The notes beneath the pieces are model-generated. The model did no database searches and had not been told where the DNA came from. It saw nothing but the letters and a program-made list of their open reading frames with translations. A program made the position numbers and the translations under genes. From assembly GCA_016617785.1 (NCBI GenBank), contig JADILM010000004.1, positions 1,364,001 through 1,428,000 of the forward strand: DNA of 64,000 nt, given 5' to 3'. The number at the start of each line of letters is the position of its first letter. The stretch's first letter is position 1. Shown here in pieces: positions 11,744 to 23,668 of the stretch. The stretch is from Sporobolomyces roseus. Taxonomy: Eukaryota; Basidiomycota; Microbotryomycetes; Sporidiobolales; Sporidiobolaceae.

Positions 11744-14700
11744 ATGGCGGATCCTTCGAGTAACCCAAAGTAAAAGAACCCTCGATCCCCTCCTTTGTCT
11801 TTTGAGGGGAACCCCAACTGACTCACGCTCGAGTGAAATAGTCCATTCGATCAACCTTACCCTGCTACGATTTCACCTCCACGAAACGATATCCCTCGCC
11901 TCGTAGTTCCAGAAGGAGACGACTCTGAACACCTCCACTCTTCAAACTCTACTTCAGGAGTTCAAACTGGTACAGCTACTTCGACTCCGATGCAACAGAC
12001 GGACAGTGCAGGAGGTAGTCGCTCGACTCGAAGGGTTCAATGGCCAGCGGATTTGGGAGAAGGTCGCAGTAACGTTGAACATGTTTCGATTCCAGTCGTT
12101 CAAGGCGCAGCTCTCGACCGTACTCGCAGTTTGACTTCACCTGGAGCTCAAGACGAATTACGAAGAGCACTCGAAGCTCACAACCGCTCAACTCTCAGCG
12201 ATGCAGAATCCGACGACGAAGATTTCGCTTCTCGAGGTGGATACCAATCGGAGGCAGTATCTCGTGCTGCTAGCTCCGATGGTGACCCAGGAGAACGTCT
12301 CGAACAACTCAAGGATAAGATGGACGTCTTTGTCGACCCTGGAGAGACCGATGGACTGCCCGACACTCGCAAACGAAACCCTGAGGAACGTAGTGCAAAG
12401 GCCGCTTGGAACCTCGTTCGAGGCATGACGAACCGTGGGCCGACTGGAGGAGGGATGAGGAGGAGAAAGACTGGAGCCGGAGCGGGAGGTCAAGCTGGAT
12501 TCAAGAGTGGAACCGGTGCGAACGCTGAGAAGGAGGAAGAACACGATGAGAAAGAGGGACAGAGTCGAGCTTCGGCTTTCATGGATCGCATGCGAGACGA
12601 TGGAGTCGCCGATGTACCTCAAGATCAGCAATTCGGAGCTACCGCTGGAGCTGGTGGAGGAGGAATCTTATCCGCTTTGATCGCACTCCAACGTCAACAA
12701 AACGAACCCGCTTCAGCTGGGACTTCCGGAATCAACACTCCTGCATCTGGGATGTCGACTCGTGCCAACTCGATCAACGGAGATTTGAGCGATGAGGAGG
12801 AGGAAGAAGCCGAACGACTCAAGTTTATCTCGAAACTTCACGAGAAACGAGCAAACAAGAACCGACTTCATCAACTTTCGGGACAGATCGGGAATGGAGC
12901 TACCGGAGTTGTTGTTGGTGCTGGAAGAGGAGCTGGAGCGATGTTGGGTGGAGCTGGAAACGTCGGAGGTGCTATGCTCAAAGGTGCTGGAAAGGCGGGA
13001 GGTGCTATGATGGGGGGCGCAGGACGAGCAGTTGGTCAAGTTACCGGTGGACTACAACCGAAAGGTCAATCGAGGAACCCTTCAGCTGCACCCTCGGCGA
13101 ACCCTTCCCCCAACCATTCTCCCGAAAACAGCGTTTCAACCACTCCCGCTCAAGTCGTTCCAGTCGCCAACACTCCCGAACGAAAGGATGTCGAAGCTGT
13201 CAAAGCGAAGCGAGAGAAGGAGAAGGACAACAAGGGTTTGTTCAACAGAGTTCGAGATGTAGTTGAGCGAGAGAAGCGACCTGACGCTGCCAAATCGAGT
13301 GCTGGAGTTATCGGAGGATTGATGCTTGGTGCCGTGCGTTACTCTTCCTCTTCTTCCTCCGTTTAATGTGTACTGATTCTGATTTCGATAAACAGAACGC
13401 TCTCGCTGGTATTGCAGCACCTTCTGCAAACAACATCGCTCCCGAGACTGATCGACCCGGTTATCACGTCTCGCGCTACTCTTCACCTCAATTATCGGGA
13501 GCTCGACCTGGATCCAGTCTCGGCGGAGACTCGCCTGAAACCGATCGTACCGCTTACTCTGGTGCGAATCACTCAGAACCGCCGACCCCTCCCGGAGAAC
13601 GACCCAAACTTGATCACAAGTCGAGTCATAAGAATGTCTTCTCGCTCAGTCTTGGTAACCTCAAGGATCTCGTAAGTCACTCTCACTCTTCTCGACTGAT
13701 TAGAGCTAATTGTTCCGTTACAACGCAGCCGACTCCGATGGCCAAATTCGGTTCTCACGGTCGCCCTTCTTCTCACGATGGATCACCTCGGAAGGAAATC
13801 GCCGATTACTTCTTCCAGACGAAGGAGAGCGAAGCAGATGCCGATCGTCGTGCTTGGGAGAAGGAGAAGCGAAGGAGACGCAAGGCAAAGGAGAAGAAGA
13901 AGGCTCAAGAGATCTTTATCACTCAGCATGTGAGTTGACTCCCTTGCTTCGTTCGTCGTATGTCAAATCCGTTAGTAACATGCGAGATTCTTTTCGCTAG
14001 GTTGCGGCTATTCTCGAGCGTCAACAATACATCATGAAACAAGCTCGTGCTTTCATGATGTGAGTTCTCGCTAATCTGTATCTTCCTCTCGATCAGAACT
14101 GACCGCCCATCTCGTTTCGTCAGGTTCGGTGCTCCCTCTCATCGACTCGAGGCGCAGATGCAAGCTACTGCTCGTGTTCTCGAAATCAACTGTCAAGTCA
14201 TCTACATTCCTGGAGTTATGCTCATGTCGTTCGGAGATGCTGCTACTCACACTTCCGACATCAAGGTGAGTTTCCCTCGTCGTCAAAGAGCGCCAAAATC
14301 CGGAAGTGACTGATCGCATCGTTTTCTCCCAGTTCTTGAAACAAGCAAACGGTCTCGATCTCGGCAAACTTCTGACGGCGTACACAATCTACTACAATGT
14401 CGTTCACGACAGACTCTCAGTTACGGATGCCAGCGCTCAACTCGACGAGCTCATGGTCGCTCCCCCTAAATACAACCTCTGGCAATCACTCATTATCGGC
14501 GCTCTCGCTAGTGCTTTCATTCAACCCTCTGGTAAGCTTGCCTCCTGCTCTCTTACGCGCTCGAAACGATCAGCTTACCCGTTCGCTTTGTAGCTTTCTA
14601 CGGTTCCTTCATCGATTGTTTGATGGCAATGCCTCTCGGAGCGCTCCTCGTTCTCGTTCAAGTCATCGTCTCTCGCAACGATCTCTACGCTTCACTATTC

Positions 14701-15840
14701 GAGTAAGTCCACTTTTTTGCTTCATTCCTTCGAGGCAAGACACTGAACAACTTCTTGCTTCACAGAATCGTTATCGCCTGCATCATTTCCTTCCTCGCCG
14801 CCGCTATCGCTTCATCACAGAAGTTCTGTTTCGCCGCTGTCGTATCGGGCTCCGTCGTTCTCATTCTTCCCGGTTACATCGTTCTGTGCGGTTCTCTCGA
14901 ACTCGCAAATCGGTCGATCATTTCGGGAAGTGTTCGACTCGTCTACTCGATTCTATACTCGCTCTTCCTCGGGTAAGTTCAGCTTCTTCGTCTCTCATCT
15001 CTCCTATACTGACTCGACTCGGCCTTTGCAGATTCGGTCTGTCAATCGGTAGTGAGATTTACGCTCGAATCACGACAATCGACACGATTCCAGGTTACGG
15101 TGACTACACTTGTTCAGCAATCCGGAACGCGAACCCTCCTTGGTACATGGACACGATTCCCGCTTGGTGGTGTAAGTCATTCTTGCTCCCTTGTCATCTG
15201 TCAATTTTTGACTGATCTCTGTTCTTTCTCTTGATAGATTTCTTGACGATTCCCTCGTTCTTGCTCATGTTGGCATTGAGGAACGGTCAACCACTTTTCC
15301 GCAAAGAGACTATTCTCATGATCATCGTCGGAAGTGCCGGATTCGCCGCAAATTTCTTCTCTGGAAAATACGCTTTCGAAGGTCGATCCGACATCTCGTC
15401 TGCTATTGGTTCTTTCGCTGTCGGTTTCCTTGGAAATGTCTACGGTCGTCTCTCGAAAGAGTCACCATTCGTATGTCTACCTTTCAAACCATCTCTCCCC
15501 ACGCACTTCAAACTGAGTTGAGCATTCTTCTCTCTCCAGGTCATCATGGTTCCCGGTATCCTCGTTCAACTTCCTTCTGGTCTGTCGAACGGTGGTCTCC
15601 TCGCTTTCACCGATACCGGCGACAACAGTTCAGCCTACGCTTCCGGATTCCAAACTGCCGAATCTCTCGTTCAGGTCGCGATCGGTTTGACCGTCGGTCT
15701 CTTCGTTTCCGCTGCGTGAGTTTCTGAATCTCCCTTTTCCCTCCAGCTTGCTCATACTCACGTAATCTCGTTTCGGCAGCCTCGTCAATTTGGTCTTTGG
15801 AGGAGGACGTCGTCGCGGTTCCAACCTTTCCTCGTTCTAA
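11744..15840 (+). CDS. PRM10: PRM10/ThrE-like polytopic membrane protein
   Basis: This large intron-rich gene encodes roughly 1,000-1,100 residues. The N-terminal half is a long hydrophilic, charged and Gly-rich region. It includes a Gly/Ala block near 12880-13050 with repeats such as GGAGNVGGAML. The C-terminal half is the ThrE/PRM10 domain (fungal 'pheromone-regulated membrane protein 10' family, related to bacterial threonine/serine exporters). It starts at VAAILERQQYIMKQARAFMM and runs through about ten helices (LVLVQVIVSRND, SGSVVLILPGYIVLCGSLEL, MIIVGSAGFAANFF, VPGILVQLPSGL). FGAPSHRLE and VLCGSLELANRS are family-typical. The transported molecule in fungi is not established. The start is the only ATG preceding the conserved frame (MADPSSNPK). 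Stop TAA at 15838-15840. The N-terminal extension is long for the family. Confidence 0.82.
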
Positions 15841-16970
15841 CCGAACACACCTCACCCCCGCCTCAACCGTACATATCATCTTCACCACCTCGCATCCAAC
15901 TTTACATATCTTTTGACCTCGCAACCTCGTTCCCTCGCAAAAATCATGATCCAAATAAACTCGTCGTTCCGCCGCTTCGCTGGTCGATCGCCGCCTTCTC
16001 TCCAATCCCTCGCTAGAACCTTAGACGTGTCCGTCACTCTTACATTTCGCCTTCACACTTCCCTTGTAGCAGTCCCTTCTTCTTCCTCCTTCATTTTGCA
16101 TCTTTACCCTCTTCGTCGGATTTCTTCTTTAGCTATCGGACTCTCCCCTTTCTTACCTTTTCCTTCTCCTTAGACTCGATAGACACTTCGATTCTATCTT
16201 TATGTAGAGCTTTCCACGTATGGCAGTATATATCATCTCTTCACGTTTCCAAAGAATGAGGTTTGCGAACGAGAGAGCTTTTTCGCACTTTTCGACTTTC
16301 ATTGTTTCAGTCTCAACCCTGCTTTTGCGCTTCGACCAGGCCGCTGTAGCTCGCGGTTCGATCAAGGCTTCGGTCTAAGGTGTCGCTGCAGGACAGGAGC
16401 AACCCCCCTCGTCATACCTCCACTTTTGCGAATCTCATCAATTTTAGCTCGTTACTACCTTCAACACCTCACTCGCTCAGCTTTCGTCGACTTGCAACTC
16501 TTAGAACTCTCAAAGCAATCCAGGCGCACCATCTGCTGTCCGTTCGAACCCTACAGACTCCTCCAGCAAACACAACCTTTTCTGACTCAACTTGACCATT
16601 GGTACGTTCAAGCATCGCTTCGAGTCGACCGATTGCATGGCTACAGCTCGAGGTGGGTGTAAGAGCGTGTCAGGGGATCTCCATCTCCCTCTGGGGAGCG
16701 ATGCATGAGAATTGATTGTGGAGGAGGGACAAATCGCTGCATAGCGGCAGAGTTCAACAGAAAGACAAGAGGGCAATCAGGGAATGAATTTGGAAGTTGG
16801 CATGAGCGAAGAAAAGGAACGAGGAGGAGGAAGCGGACTTGATGATTCTTCGCAAGAATGCGTCGATTTCGCAAGAAGCGACTTTTCTTACCTCCGAGCA
16901 CTTTCAGATCACTCCGGCGAATCCATAAACTGACACTATGATCGTTTACTCCGAAGAGTAGAACAAGGAA
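15841..16970. other. Intergenic, 1.1 kb, no gene recognised
   Basis: It contains the PRM10-like 3' region and the promoter of the next gene. The first 300 bp are CT-rich and the rest is mixed. Short open frames exist on both strands (the longest about 140 codons, minus, 16641-17063), but none has family features or matching splice pattern. I see no tRNA or repeat. Confidence 0.4.
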
Positions 16971-17878
16971 ATGCTCTCGACCCCGATCAACCTCCCCAAA
17001 TGGCTCGCGGAGAACTCTCATCTTCTCGCTCCGCCAGTCAATAACAAGTGCATGTACGTGCACGAGCCTGTCAGTTCCCCAGTGATGTACTGACGAGACT
17101 CGATTCTTGTACAGCTACGATGGAGGTGATTTCACCGTCATGTTAGTCGGAGGTCCAAATTCTCGAAACGGTTTGTCCACGTCTCTCGACTCTATTCATC
17201 CTCCCAGGCACACTGACGAGACGATAACGAATAGATTATCACATCAACGAAACGGAAGAATGGTTCTATCAGTACAAGGGACACATGACCTTGAAAGTAG
17301 TCGACGATGTCAAACGAGGCGAACGAGTCAAGACGAAGGAAGGGTTAGACGCCGTCAGTGTCGAGGGAGGAGAGTTCAGGGAGATTACGATCGGAGAAGG
17401 AGAGATGTTCTTACTCCCAGGTGCGCGAACGAGGATTCTGGCCAATCTCTTTGCATGAGGCTGAGATAGTTTGTCTTCTTGGGGCACAGGCAACACTCCT
17501 CATAACCCTTGCCGATACGCCGATACTGTGGGTATTGTGATTGAGCGGGTTCGACCAGGTCAAGCAGTCGGTGAGCTTTTCTCCTTTGCCTCGACTCGCT
17601 TGGTTCTCGATACTGAATGTTCTCTAATCCTCTTGACAGATCGACTGAGATGGTACTGTCAATCTCCTGAACATAGCACGCCGACGATCATTCGAGAAGT
17701 TTCATTCCACTGCGAAGATCTCGGAAGTCAACTCAAACCGCTGATTCAGGTAAGCCTTCTCTCTATCAGTTTAGAGTAAGTAAGCAAGACTGATGAGACG
17801 TGAGAATCGTAGGAATGGATGCAGAAGGAAGAGTTAAGGAAATGTCCCGAGTGTGGTCAGGTTGCAGAGGCGAAGTAG
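16971..17878 (+). CDS. BNA1: 3-hydroxyanthranilate 3,4-dioxygenase
   Basis: About 193 residues from several exons. The enzyme opens the ring of 3-hydroxyanthranilate with O2, the step that leads to quinolinate and NAD+ in the kynurenine pathway. The cupin core is clear: [17 protein letters not shown] at the N-terminus, then [18 protein letters not shown] (iron-binding His and Glu), MFLLPGNTPHNP (second iron His) and DTVGIVIER. The C-terminus has [16 protein letters not shown] and the knuckle KCPEC. The partner knuckle reads WYCQSPEH, with no second Cys two residues on, unlike the paired CxxC of rubredoxin-like members. The start at 16971 gives the standard N-terminus directly. Cytosolic. Stop TAG at 17876-17878. 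The next gene (crtI) is on the same strand 492 bp downstream. Confidence 0.92.
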
Positions 17879-18370
17879 AAAACTCTTGATCCGATTCAGC
17901 AAGACCAATGAACATATTCAGTGATACAAGAAGCCCTCGTCGTCTCGTGTAGGCCGCAGAGACTACACTCCCTTCTCCTTTTCGGTGCACTTCGCGGCGG
18001 CTTTCTCCTTTCCAGAAATCAGAATCCTCATTACAACTCGAGGTTCACGCTCCGAGCGAGCTACGTCGTCCGTATCGACGTCTGTTCGTCGCATAGTCCT
18101 GCAGTTATGCCTTTGAACAGCGTCGGAATGATCCAGGAAGACATTCGTCAGCGATCGCGATCCGCGTGAGTTCCGAGATTTTTCCGCTCTTCGATTTCGT
18201 TTCCCAGCGGTCTCGGACTAAGCCGTAACGGTAGAGTACGTCGTCGAATGGAAGCTACGCATACTGAGTCGTCTCGCGAAAATTCTGAAATTCTTATACG
18301 ATCTTCAGACTCCGATTTCACGCAAGAATCATACTTTCTCTTCTCTACATCACTTCACCAGTTTCAAACA
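17879..18370 (+). other. Upstream region of crtI
   Basis: About 490 bp between the dioxygenase stop and the crtI ATG, presumably holding the crtI promoter. No conserved element could be assigned with confidence. A short CT-rich leader precedes the ATG. Confidence 0.4.
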
Positions 18371-20675
18371 ATGTCAGTCGAAAAGAAGGGATCATCAAGC
18401 AGCAGTGGTAGACCCAAGGCGATCATCGTAGGAGCAGGAATCGGTGGGTGTGCTTCTGCAGCCCGATTAACTCAAGGTGGTTTCGATGTCACAGGCGAGC
18501 AACAACTTCTTCTTTCATTCTCGCTAGCTTAGCTGACCCCCTGTGATCCGATCTCAGTACTCGAGAAGAACGATTTCGCTGGTGGACGATGCAGTACTTT
18601 CGAAGGAGCTCCAAACTATCGCTTCGATCAAGGACCGAGTCTTTATCTCCTCCCTAAATTGATCGCAGAGTCATTCAAGGATCTCGGAACATCATTGGAC
18701 AAAGAGGGTATCAAGCTAGTCAAGTGTGAACCAAATTATAGAATCGTTTTCCCTGACAAGGAATCTGTCGAGATGTCTACCGATCTCAGTCGTATGAAGG
18801 CAGAGGTGGAAAGATGGGAGGGAAAAGATGGATTCGAAGGGTATGTTCCATCAGTCTCACTCGTCGTCGTGGTTCAAGGGCGCCACTGATCTCGAATACG
18901 ATCTTGCGAATCAATCAACTTTCTTTTATCAGATTCCTCGGCTTCATGAAGGAGGCTCACGTTCACTACGAGCTCTCATACGAACATGTTCTTCACCGAA
19001 ATTACACCACTCTCGCTTCCATCATCCGTCCTACTCTCCTTACCCAACTTCGTGAGTTCGCGATTTCACACCGAACTTTCAGCAATCGAGGAAATTTGAC
19101 TGACTTTTTCGTTCATTCTTGCAATCAGGCCTCCTCATCAGTGTTTGCTCGACCGTGTATACCCGTGCTTCTCGATACTTCAAGACTGAGCGAATGCGTC
19201 GCGCTTTCACTTTCGCCTCAATGTACCTCGTAAGTCTTCCTTTCCTCCTTTCGTCTCGTCCCTTTTCTACATCCGCTCACACTCCTCGCCTCTTAATAGG
19301 GAATGTCACCTTTCGACGCTCTCGGTGCTTACAACTTGCTTCAATATACCGAACACTGCGAAGGTATCCTCTACCCTCTCGGAGGTTTCTCGATCGTCCC
19401 CAAAACTCTCGCCAAAATCGCTGAACGCAACGGAGCCAAGTTCCGATTCAACACACCAGTCGAACGTGTCATTGTCGAGAATGGAGAAGCGAAGGGTGTT
19501 ATTACGGAAGATGGAGAGGAATTGAGAGCGGATGTCGTTCTCGTCAACGCTGATTTGGTGTGGGCTATGGGTCACTTGTACAAGGAGACTAGTTACTCGA
19601 AGCGATTAGAAGAGAAGCCCGTTAGTTGCTCTTCGATCAGTTTCTACTGGTCGATGAACCGGTACGATCTCACTTTTTCTCCTCCTTCATGGCCTTGTAT
19701 GCTGACCTGAGGATCGCTTCACAACAGCAAAATTCCTCAATTGAACTCTCACACCATCTTCCTTGCTGAAGAGTACCGAGAGTGAGCTATCTTCTTCTCT
19801 GAATGAGTCAGAATCTTCACTGACGTTTCGCTTTCTCTCAGATCCTTCGATTCCATCTTCACCGAACACAAGATTCCCCACGAGCCTTCTTTCTACGTCA
19901 ATGTTCCTTCCCGCCACGATCCTTCGTGAGTTTCGAGTTCGGTTTCAGTCAAAGCCTCGCTGTTTTACTGATACTCTCCATTGATCTCGCAGAGCTTCCC
20001 CCGATGGCAAGGATGCTGTCATCGTCCTCGTACCTGTCGGACACATCTCACCCGCTCTTCCCACCGCATCAGATTGGGATCGAATCGTTAACGAGACCCG
20101 AGAGAAGATTATCGGAGAAATCGAACGTCGTCTCGACATCACCGATTTGAGGAAGGACATCATTCACGAAGTCGTCAACACTCCAATCACTTGGTCAGAG
20201 AAGTTCAACTTGCACCGTGGAAGTATTCTCGGTCTCAGTCACAGCTTCTTGTGAGTCTACCTCTCATTATTCCCTGATCTCTCGAGTGTTCACGCTGACT
20301 CTCGATGATCTATAGCAACGTTCTCTCTTTCCGACCCAAGACTCGACACGCTACCGTCAAGAACGCTTACTTCGTCGGCGCTTCTGCTCACCCCGGAACT
20401 GGGTAAATATTACTCGCATATTCTCACATAACCTCTCGCACACATCACTGACTCCCCTCTCCCGCTCTTCTTACAGTGTCCCCATTGTTCTTGCCGGTGC
20501 TCGCCTCGCCTCGACTCAAATCCTCCAAGATTATGGTCTCCCCATTCCTCAATCTTGGGAAGTTTCCGCGGCAGAACTCGCAACCGCCGACTGGAAGACC
20601 GATTCCAACGGTCTCATCCTCCTCGCTCTCCTCATCTCTCTCATCGCCGCCATCGTCGTTTACGCGAGGAACTAA
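18371..20675 (+). CDS. crtI: Phytoene desaturase (carotenoid biosynthesis)
   Basis: Multi-exon gene of about 550 residues. The enzyme dehydrogenates phytoene in several steps to lycopene and, in fungi, often on to 3,4-didehydrolycopene (the torulene precursor), using FAD. The N-terminal FAD-binding fold is clear (AIIVGAGIGGCASAARL, then VLEKNDFAGGRC), followed by FRFDQGPSLYLLP-like YRFDQGPSLYLLPK. The middle has MYLGMSPFDALGAYNLLQY and ILYPLGGFSIVPKTLA. The C-terminal carotenoid motif is AYFVGASAHPGTGVPIVLAGARL. A terminal hydrophobic helix (GLILLALLISLIAAIVVYARN, ends at the stop) anchors it to membranes, as in fungal AL-1/CarB proteins. ATG at 18371 follows a CAAACA context. The partner genes crtYB and a cleavage dioxygenase lie about 18-22 kb to the right. 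Stop TAA at 20673-20675. Confidence 0.96.
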
Positions 20676-20930
20676 GGACCCTTTTCTCTTTGCATTTAAA
20701 TAAAACGAGCTCTCGAGCAATGTTTCGCTCTCTGTTTCCCCATTATTAGACTAGCTTTCCCTTCGTCTCTCCTCCCTCCTCTTCTCCTTTTTCTCCTTTC
20801 AGTTCAGTACCAGTATTTTACAAGGGTTCTAAGTCATTGTTCAGTTGTTGCAAAAAATGATACATTTTCTCCTCTCTCGAGGTACTCGTCTGATGCGCAG
20901 AAGCTTTGTATTCCACACAATCCTTCTAAG

Positions 20931-23092
20931 TTAAGTATGAGTTTGATTCGACTTGTGATCCTTCCTCGCCGTGTGAGATAACAGACCTATCGAAATCGAT
21001 TCCTCCGAATCGAAACGGTCGCAAACGCTTCGATCGATTGTCGAGAGATCCTCGGGGATGTAGCCTGCTTGCACAGCGTCCTATTCTCATTGATTTGAAT
21101 AAGCTGAGTCGCACAGTGAGGGATAGAAGTGCGAGAAAACGAACATAATAGCCCCAAAGAGGTTTCGAAGAATCGGACAGTTCAGTCTTCCAAGACCAGA
21201 AAACCCACCCGCTGCGCTCAATCGACCCTTGTCAGCCCAAGTTCTTGAAGTCAGACCATGTATAGATCGACTCACGCTCCCCTCTCCGCGCTGACCATAG
21301 CAGCTGCAGCGAAATCTTGAAAGAACTGCTTCGCTCCATCACTCGAAGGGTCCAATTCTCCTCCTCCCATCGTCGAGATCGACCATTCTCCCGTAATTAC
21401 TGGTCCGTCCATATCCGCTGCGAACGATAGTATACGAAGTCAGCATTAGAATTGAGAGAAAAGATGCGAAACGAGTCGCACTCGGTCTAGTATTTGTACA
21501 GACGTATTCGAGGTAGCCTTCCCTGGTCACGTTCTCGCCATGTACCATCCATTGCGCATCTGAAAGCGGTACATGAGGGATCAGAACGGGGTCAAGCGAT
21601 GAAACGAGATGAAGAGAAACGAACAGCTATGATCATCGAATGCGATGTGATCCCATTTCGGTAGATGAAGGTGTTCTGCTGGGTCTCCTGATCCCCAATT
21701 CTGTATTCAACAACAAAATGTTAGTGAGACGTCGAGCTAAGCCGCTTTCTCGATCCAATTCGTACCGTATCCATAACTGCATTTTCGGAAAAAAGTCAGC
21801 TTCACGAGCGATAAACAGGGAGGGGACTGCTACTTTGCTCACATTGTATCGTTAAGCATTCCGGAAAGACGCCCAAGCAATTGACCTGTTCTCGCAATCA
21901 GCGCTCAGCTTTTCGCAATCAGCTCGAAAGAGTGCTTTCGGAACTCACCCCAAGTTCAGCTTCCGCATCTCGAATGACCTTTTGCGCTCCCGGATAGAAG
22001 ACGCTCGTGAGATCTGCGAGAGGCATGAGATGAGCAAGGGGAAGAATGCAGTGGTCAGGTGAGAAAACGAACCGGTCGAGGTCCCTTGGAGAGGCTCGTT
22101 GAGGACTTGCAGCATGACGACTGATCGAGCGTACTTTGGTGAGTGTTCGGTTCCGAGAGAGATATAATTGAAGGTAGCTTACCATTCGAGAAGTCATCAT
22201 CTGTATGAACCATCACTGTCAAATTTCGTAAACAATCCCAAGCTTTCTGGTAATTCTCGTTCGAGAAGAAGTCGGCCTTGTCGACTGTATGACCGGTGAA
22301 AGATTGATGAACTTGTTGCGAGCCGGGTCCGCCATGAAGGTCGAGGATTACCAAGAGGGAAGAAGCGGTCGCCCATCGCAAAACTCGCTTCAAATAGTAC
22401 ATTCCGCCGTGAGCGAACGGGTCAGAACCGATCAGAGAGTCGACGATCCAATCTGTAGGCGATCTCTTCAGTATGGTGGCGAAGAACGAGGCGACGAGAG
22501 CAAACTTACAGCCGACCGGTATTCGAATTGTATTGAGACCTAGCTTCTTGATCTCCCAGAAATCCTCTTCTTGATAGAAAGTATCCCTGCCGACCCCGCA
22601 GAAGATGTCAGGAGACGAAGGGAGTTCGTGGATCTCTTGAAGCTCACCAATGATTCTCCCATTTCCATTGCATTTCGTCCATTCCTCTCGCCTCGTTGCA
22701 TTCCCACTCCGAGTCGAATCCGCTACACCCCATCGAATTCCACGTATCTTTCGCCATCCACTACCGACGACAAATCACAGCAAGATTAGCTTCAAATGAC
22801 TCGCTTCGACGGAGGAACTCACAGGTTCCATAATGAACAATCCACCCAAATTGACTCCTCTCACTTTATCCACCGGTATCCAAGCATTCCTATCCTTCTC
22901 TGGTAAAGCCCAACCATGTCCGCCGTCTCCCCATCTCGTCCATCTATTGGTCGGAATCGTAATGTTCAAGTTGAGGGCTGAAATCGTGGCTCGTTCAGAG
23001 AGATGCGAGTGGGAGAATGAAGGGCTCACGCCGAAATGGGAACATAGTGATGGTGTTGCGAGTAGGAGTAGACGTAGCGGGGAAAGAGACAT
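20931..23092 (-). CDS. Secreted GH5 (exo-beta-1,3-glucanase type), paralogue 3
   Basis: Third GH5 glucanase in the window, on the minus strand, with many short introns. The signal peptide is MSLSPLRLLLLATPSLCSHFG. The catalytic domain has KVRGVNLGGLFIMEPW, LNTIRIPVGYWIVDSLIGSD, LLVILDLHGGPGSQQ, QSFTGHTVDKADFF, acid/base LNEPLQG, nucleophile TGEWSISTMGGGELDPSS and GWVFWSWKTEL, then AGYIPEDLSTIDRSVC. Phrasing is closest to paralogue 2 (IGYWIVDSLIG, FTGHxVDxxxFF). The start at 23092 was chosen because it opens the signal peptide; an earlier in-frame ATG at 23188 would add 32 residues. Expected in the cell wall, acting on beta-1,3-glucan. The end is TAA at 20931-20933 (minus), after a short extra tail (NSYLT-like end region re-read in frame as SNQTHT). 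Confidence 0.85.
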
Positions 23093-23668
23093 GATCTCGA
23101 ATGAGGAGAGTAAGGAAGAAGAGGTCGAGAAAGAAAGTTTCGCGTGAACGTGCGAGAAGAGGGCGAGTCCTGCTGGTCGAGATTTCAATTTGTTGAAGCA
23201 GATCTTGCTGCGGATCTTATCGTCTAGTCGTGGTTTGGCTCATGATGGACTAAGCTGAAGGCGAAGGAGGAAGAAGCAGAATCGAGAGGAAATGAGAATC
23301 AACTCGAACGTCAGAATGGCGGAGCGCTCAAGTGGCATAATTTGACACCCTGAGCGTTTAAAGGAGATGCGAAAGCCTTGGGCTACGCTCAAAGCGATTG
23401 GCAAAGCAGAGACAGAGCAAAGAACACGAGGAGAAAGGTCGAAGAATGTTGTCGCGAGTCATGACCGAGCGGGAGATTGCCGTCAAATTTGGTCGGCAGA
23501 TCAACACGAAGCAATGCTGGAGAAGCCCTTCCGAGTGTGAAGCTGTGAGGAGATGAGAGAGGGAAGCGATGGAAGGGAATTTTTTTTGCGCTCCTCCCCA
23601 AATTCAAGACCAGGCGAGCCCTTGACTAGTTTCCCTTTCCGCTTCGTTTTTTCGTCCAGGAATAAGCC
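23093..23668. other. Divergent intergenic region, GH5-3 / eL33
   Basis: About 575 bp between two genes transcribed away from each other. A T-tract lies near 23580, and a second T-rich run just before the ribosomal protein ATG resembles the pyrimidine-rich starts of ribosomal protein genes. No gene was found inside. Confidence 0.4.

Noticed and set aside
14397..15215. 272-codon plus-strand ORF
   Set aside because: It is a shifted-frame shadow crossing exons and introns of the PRM10-like gene; its Ser/Arg-rich translation has no family pattern.
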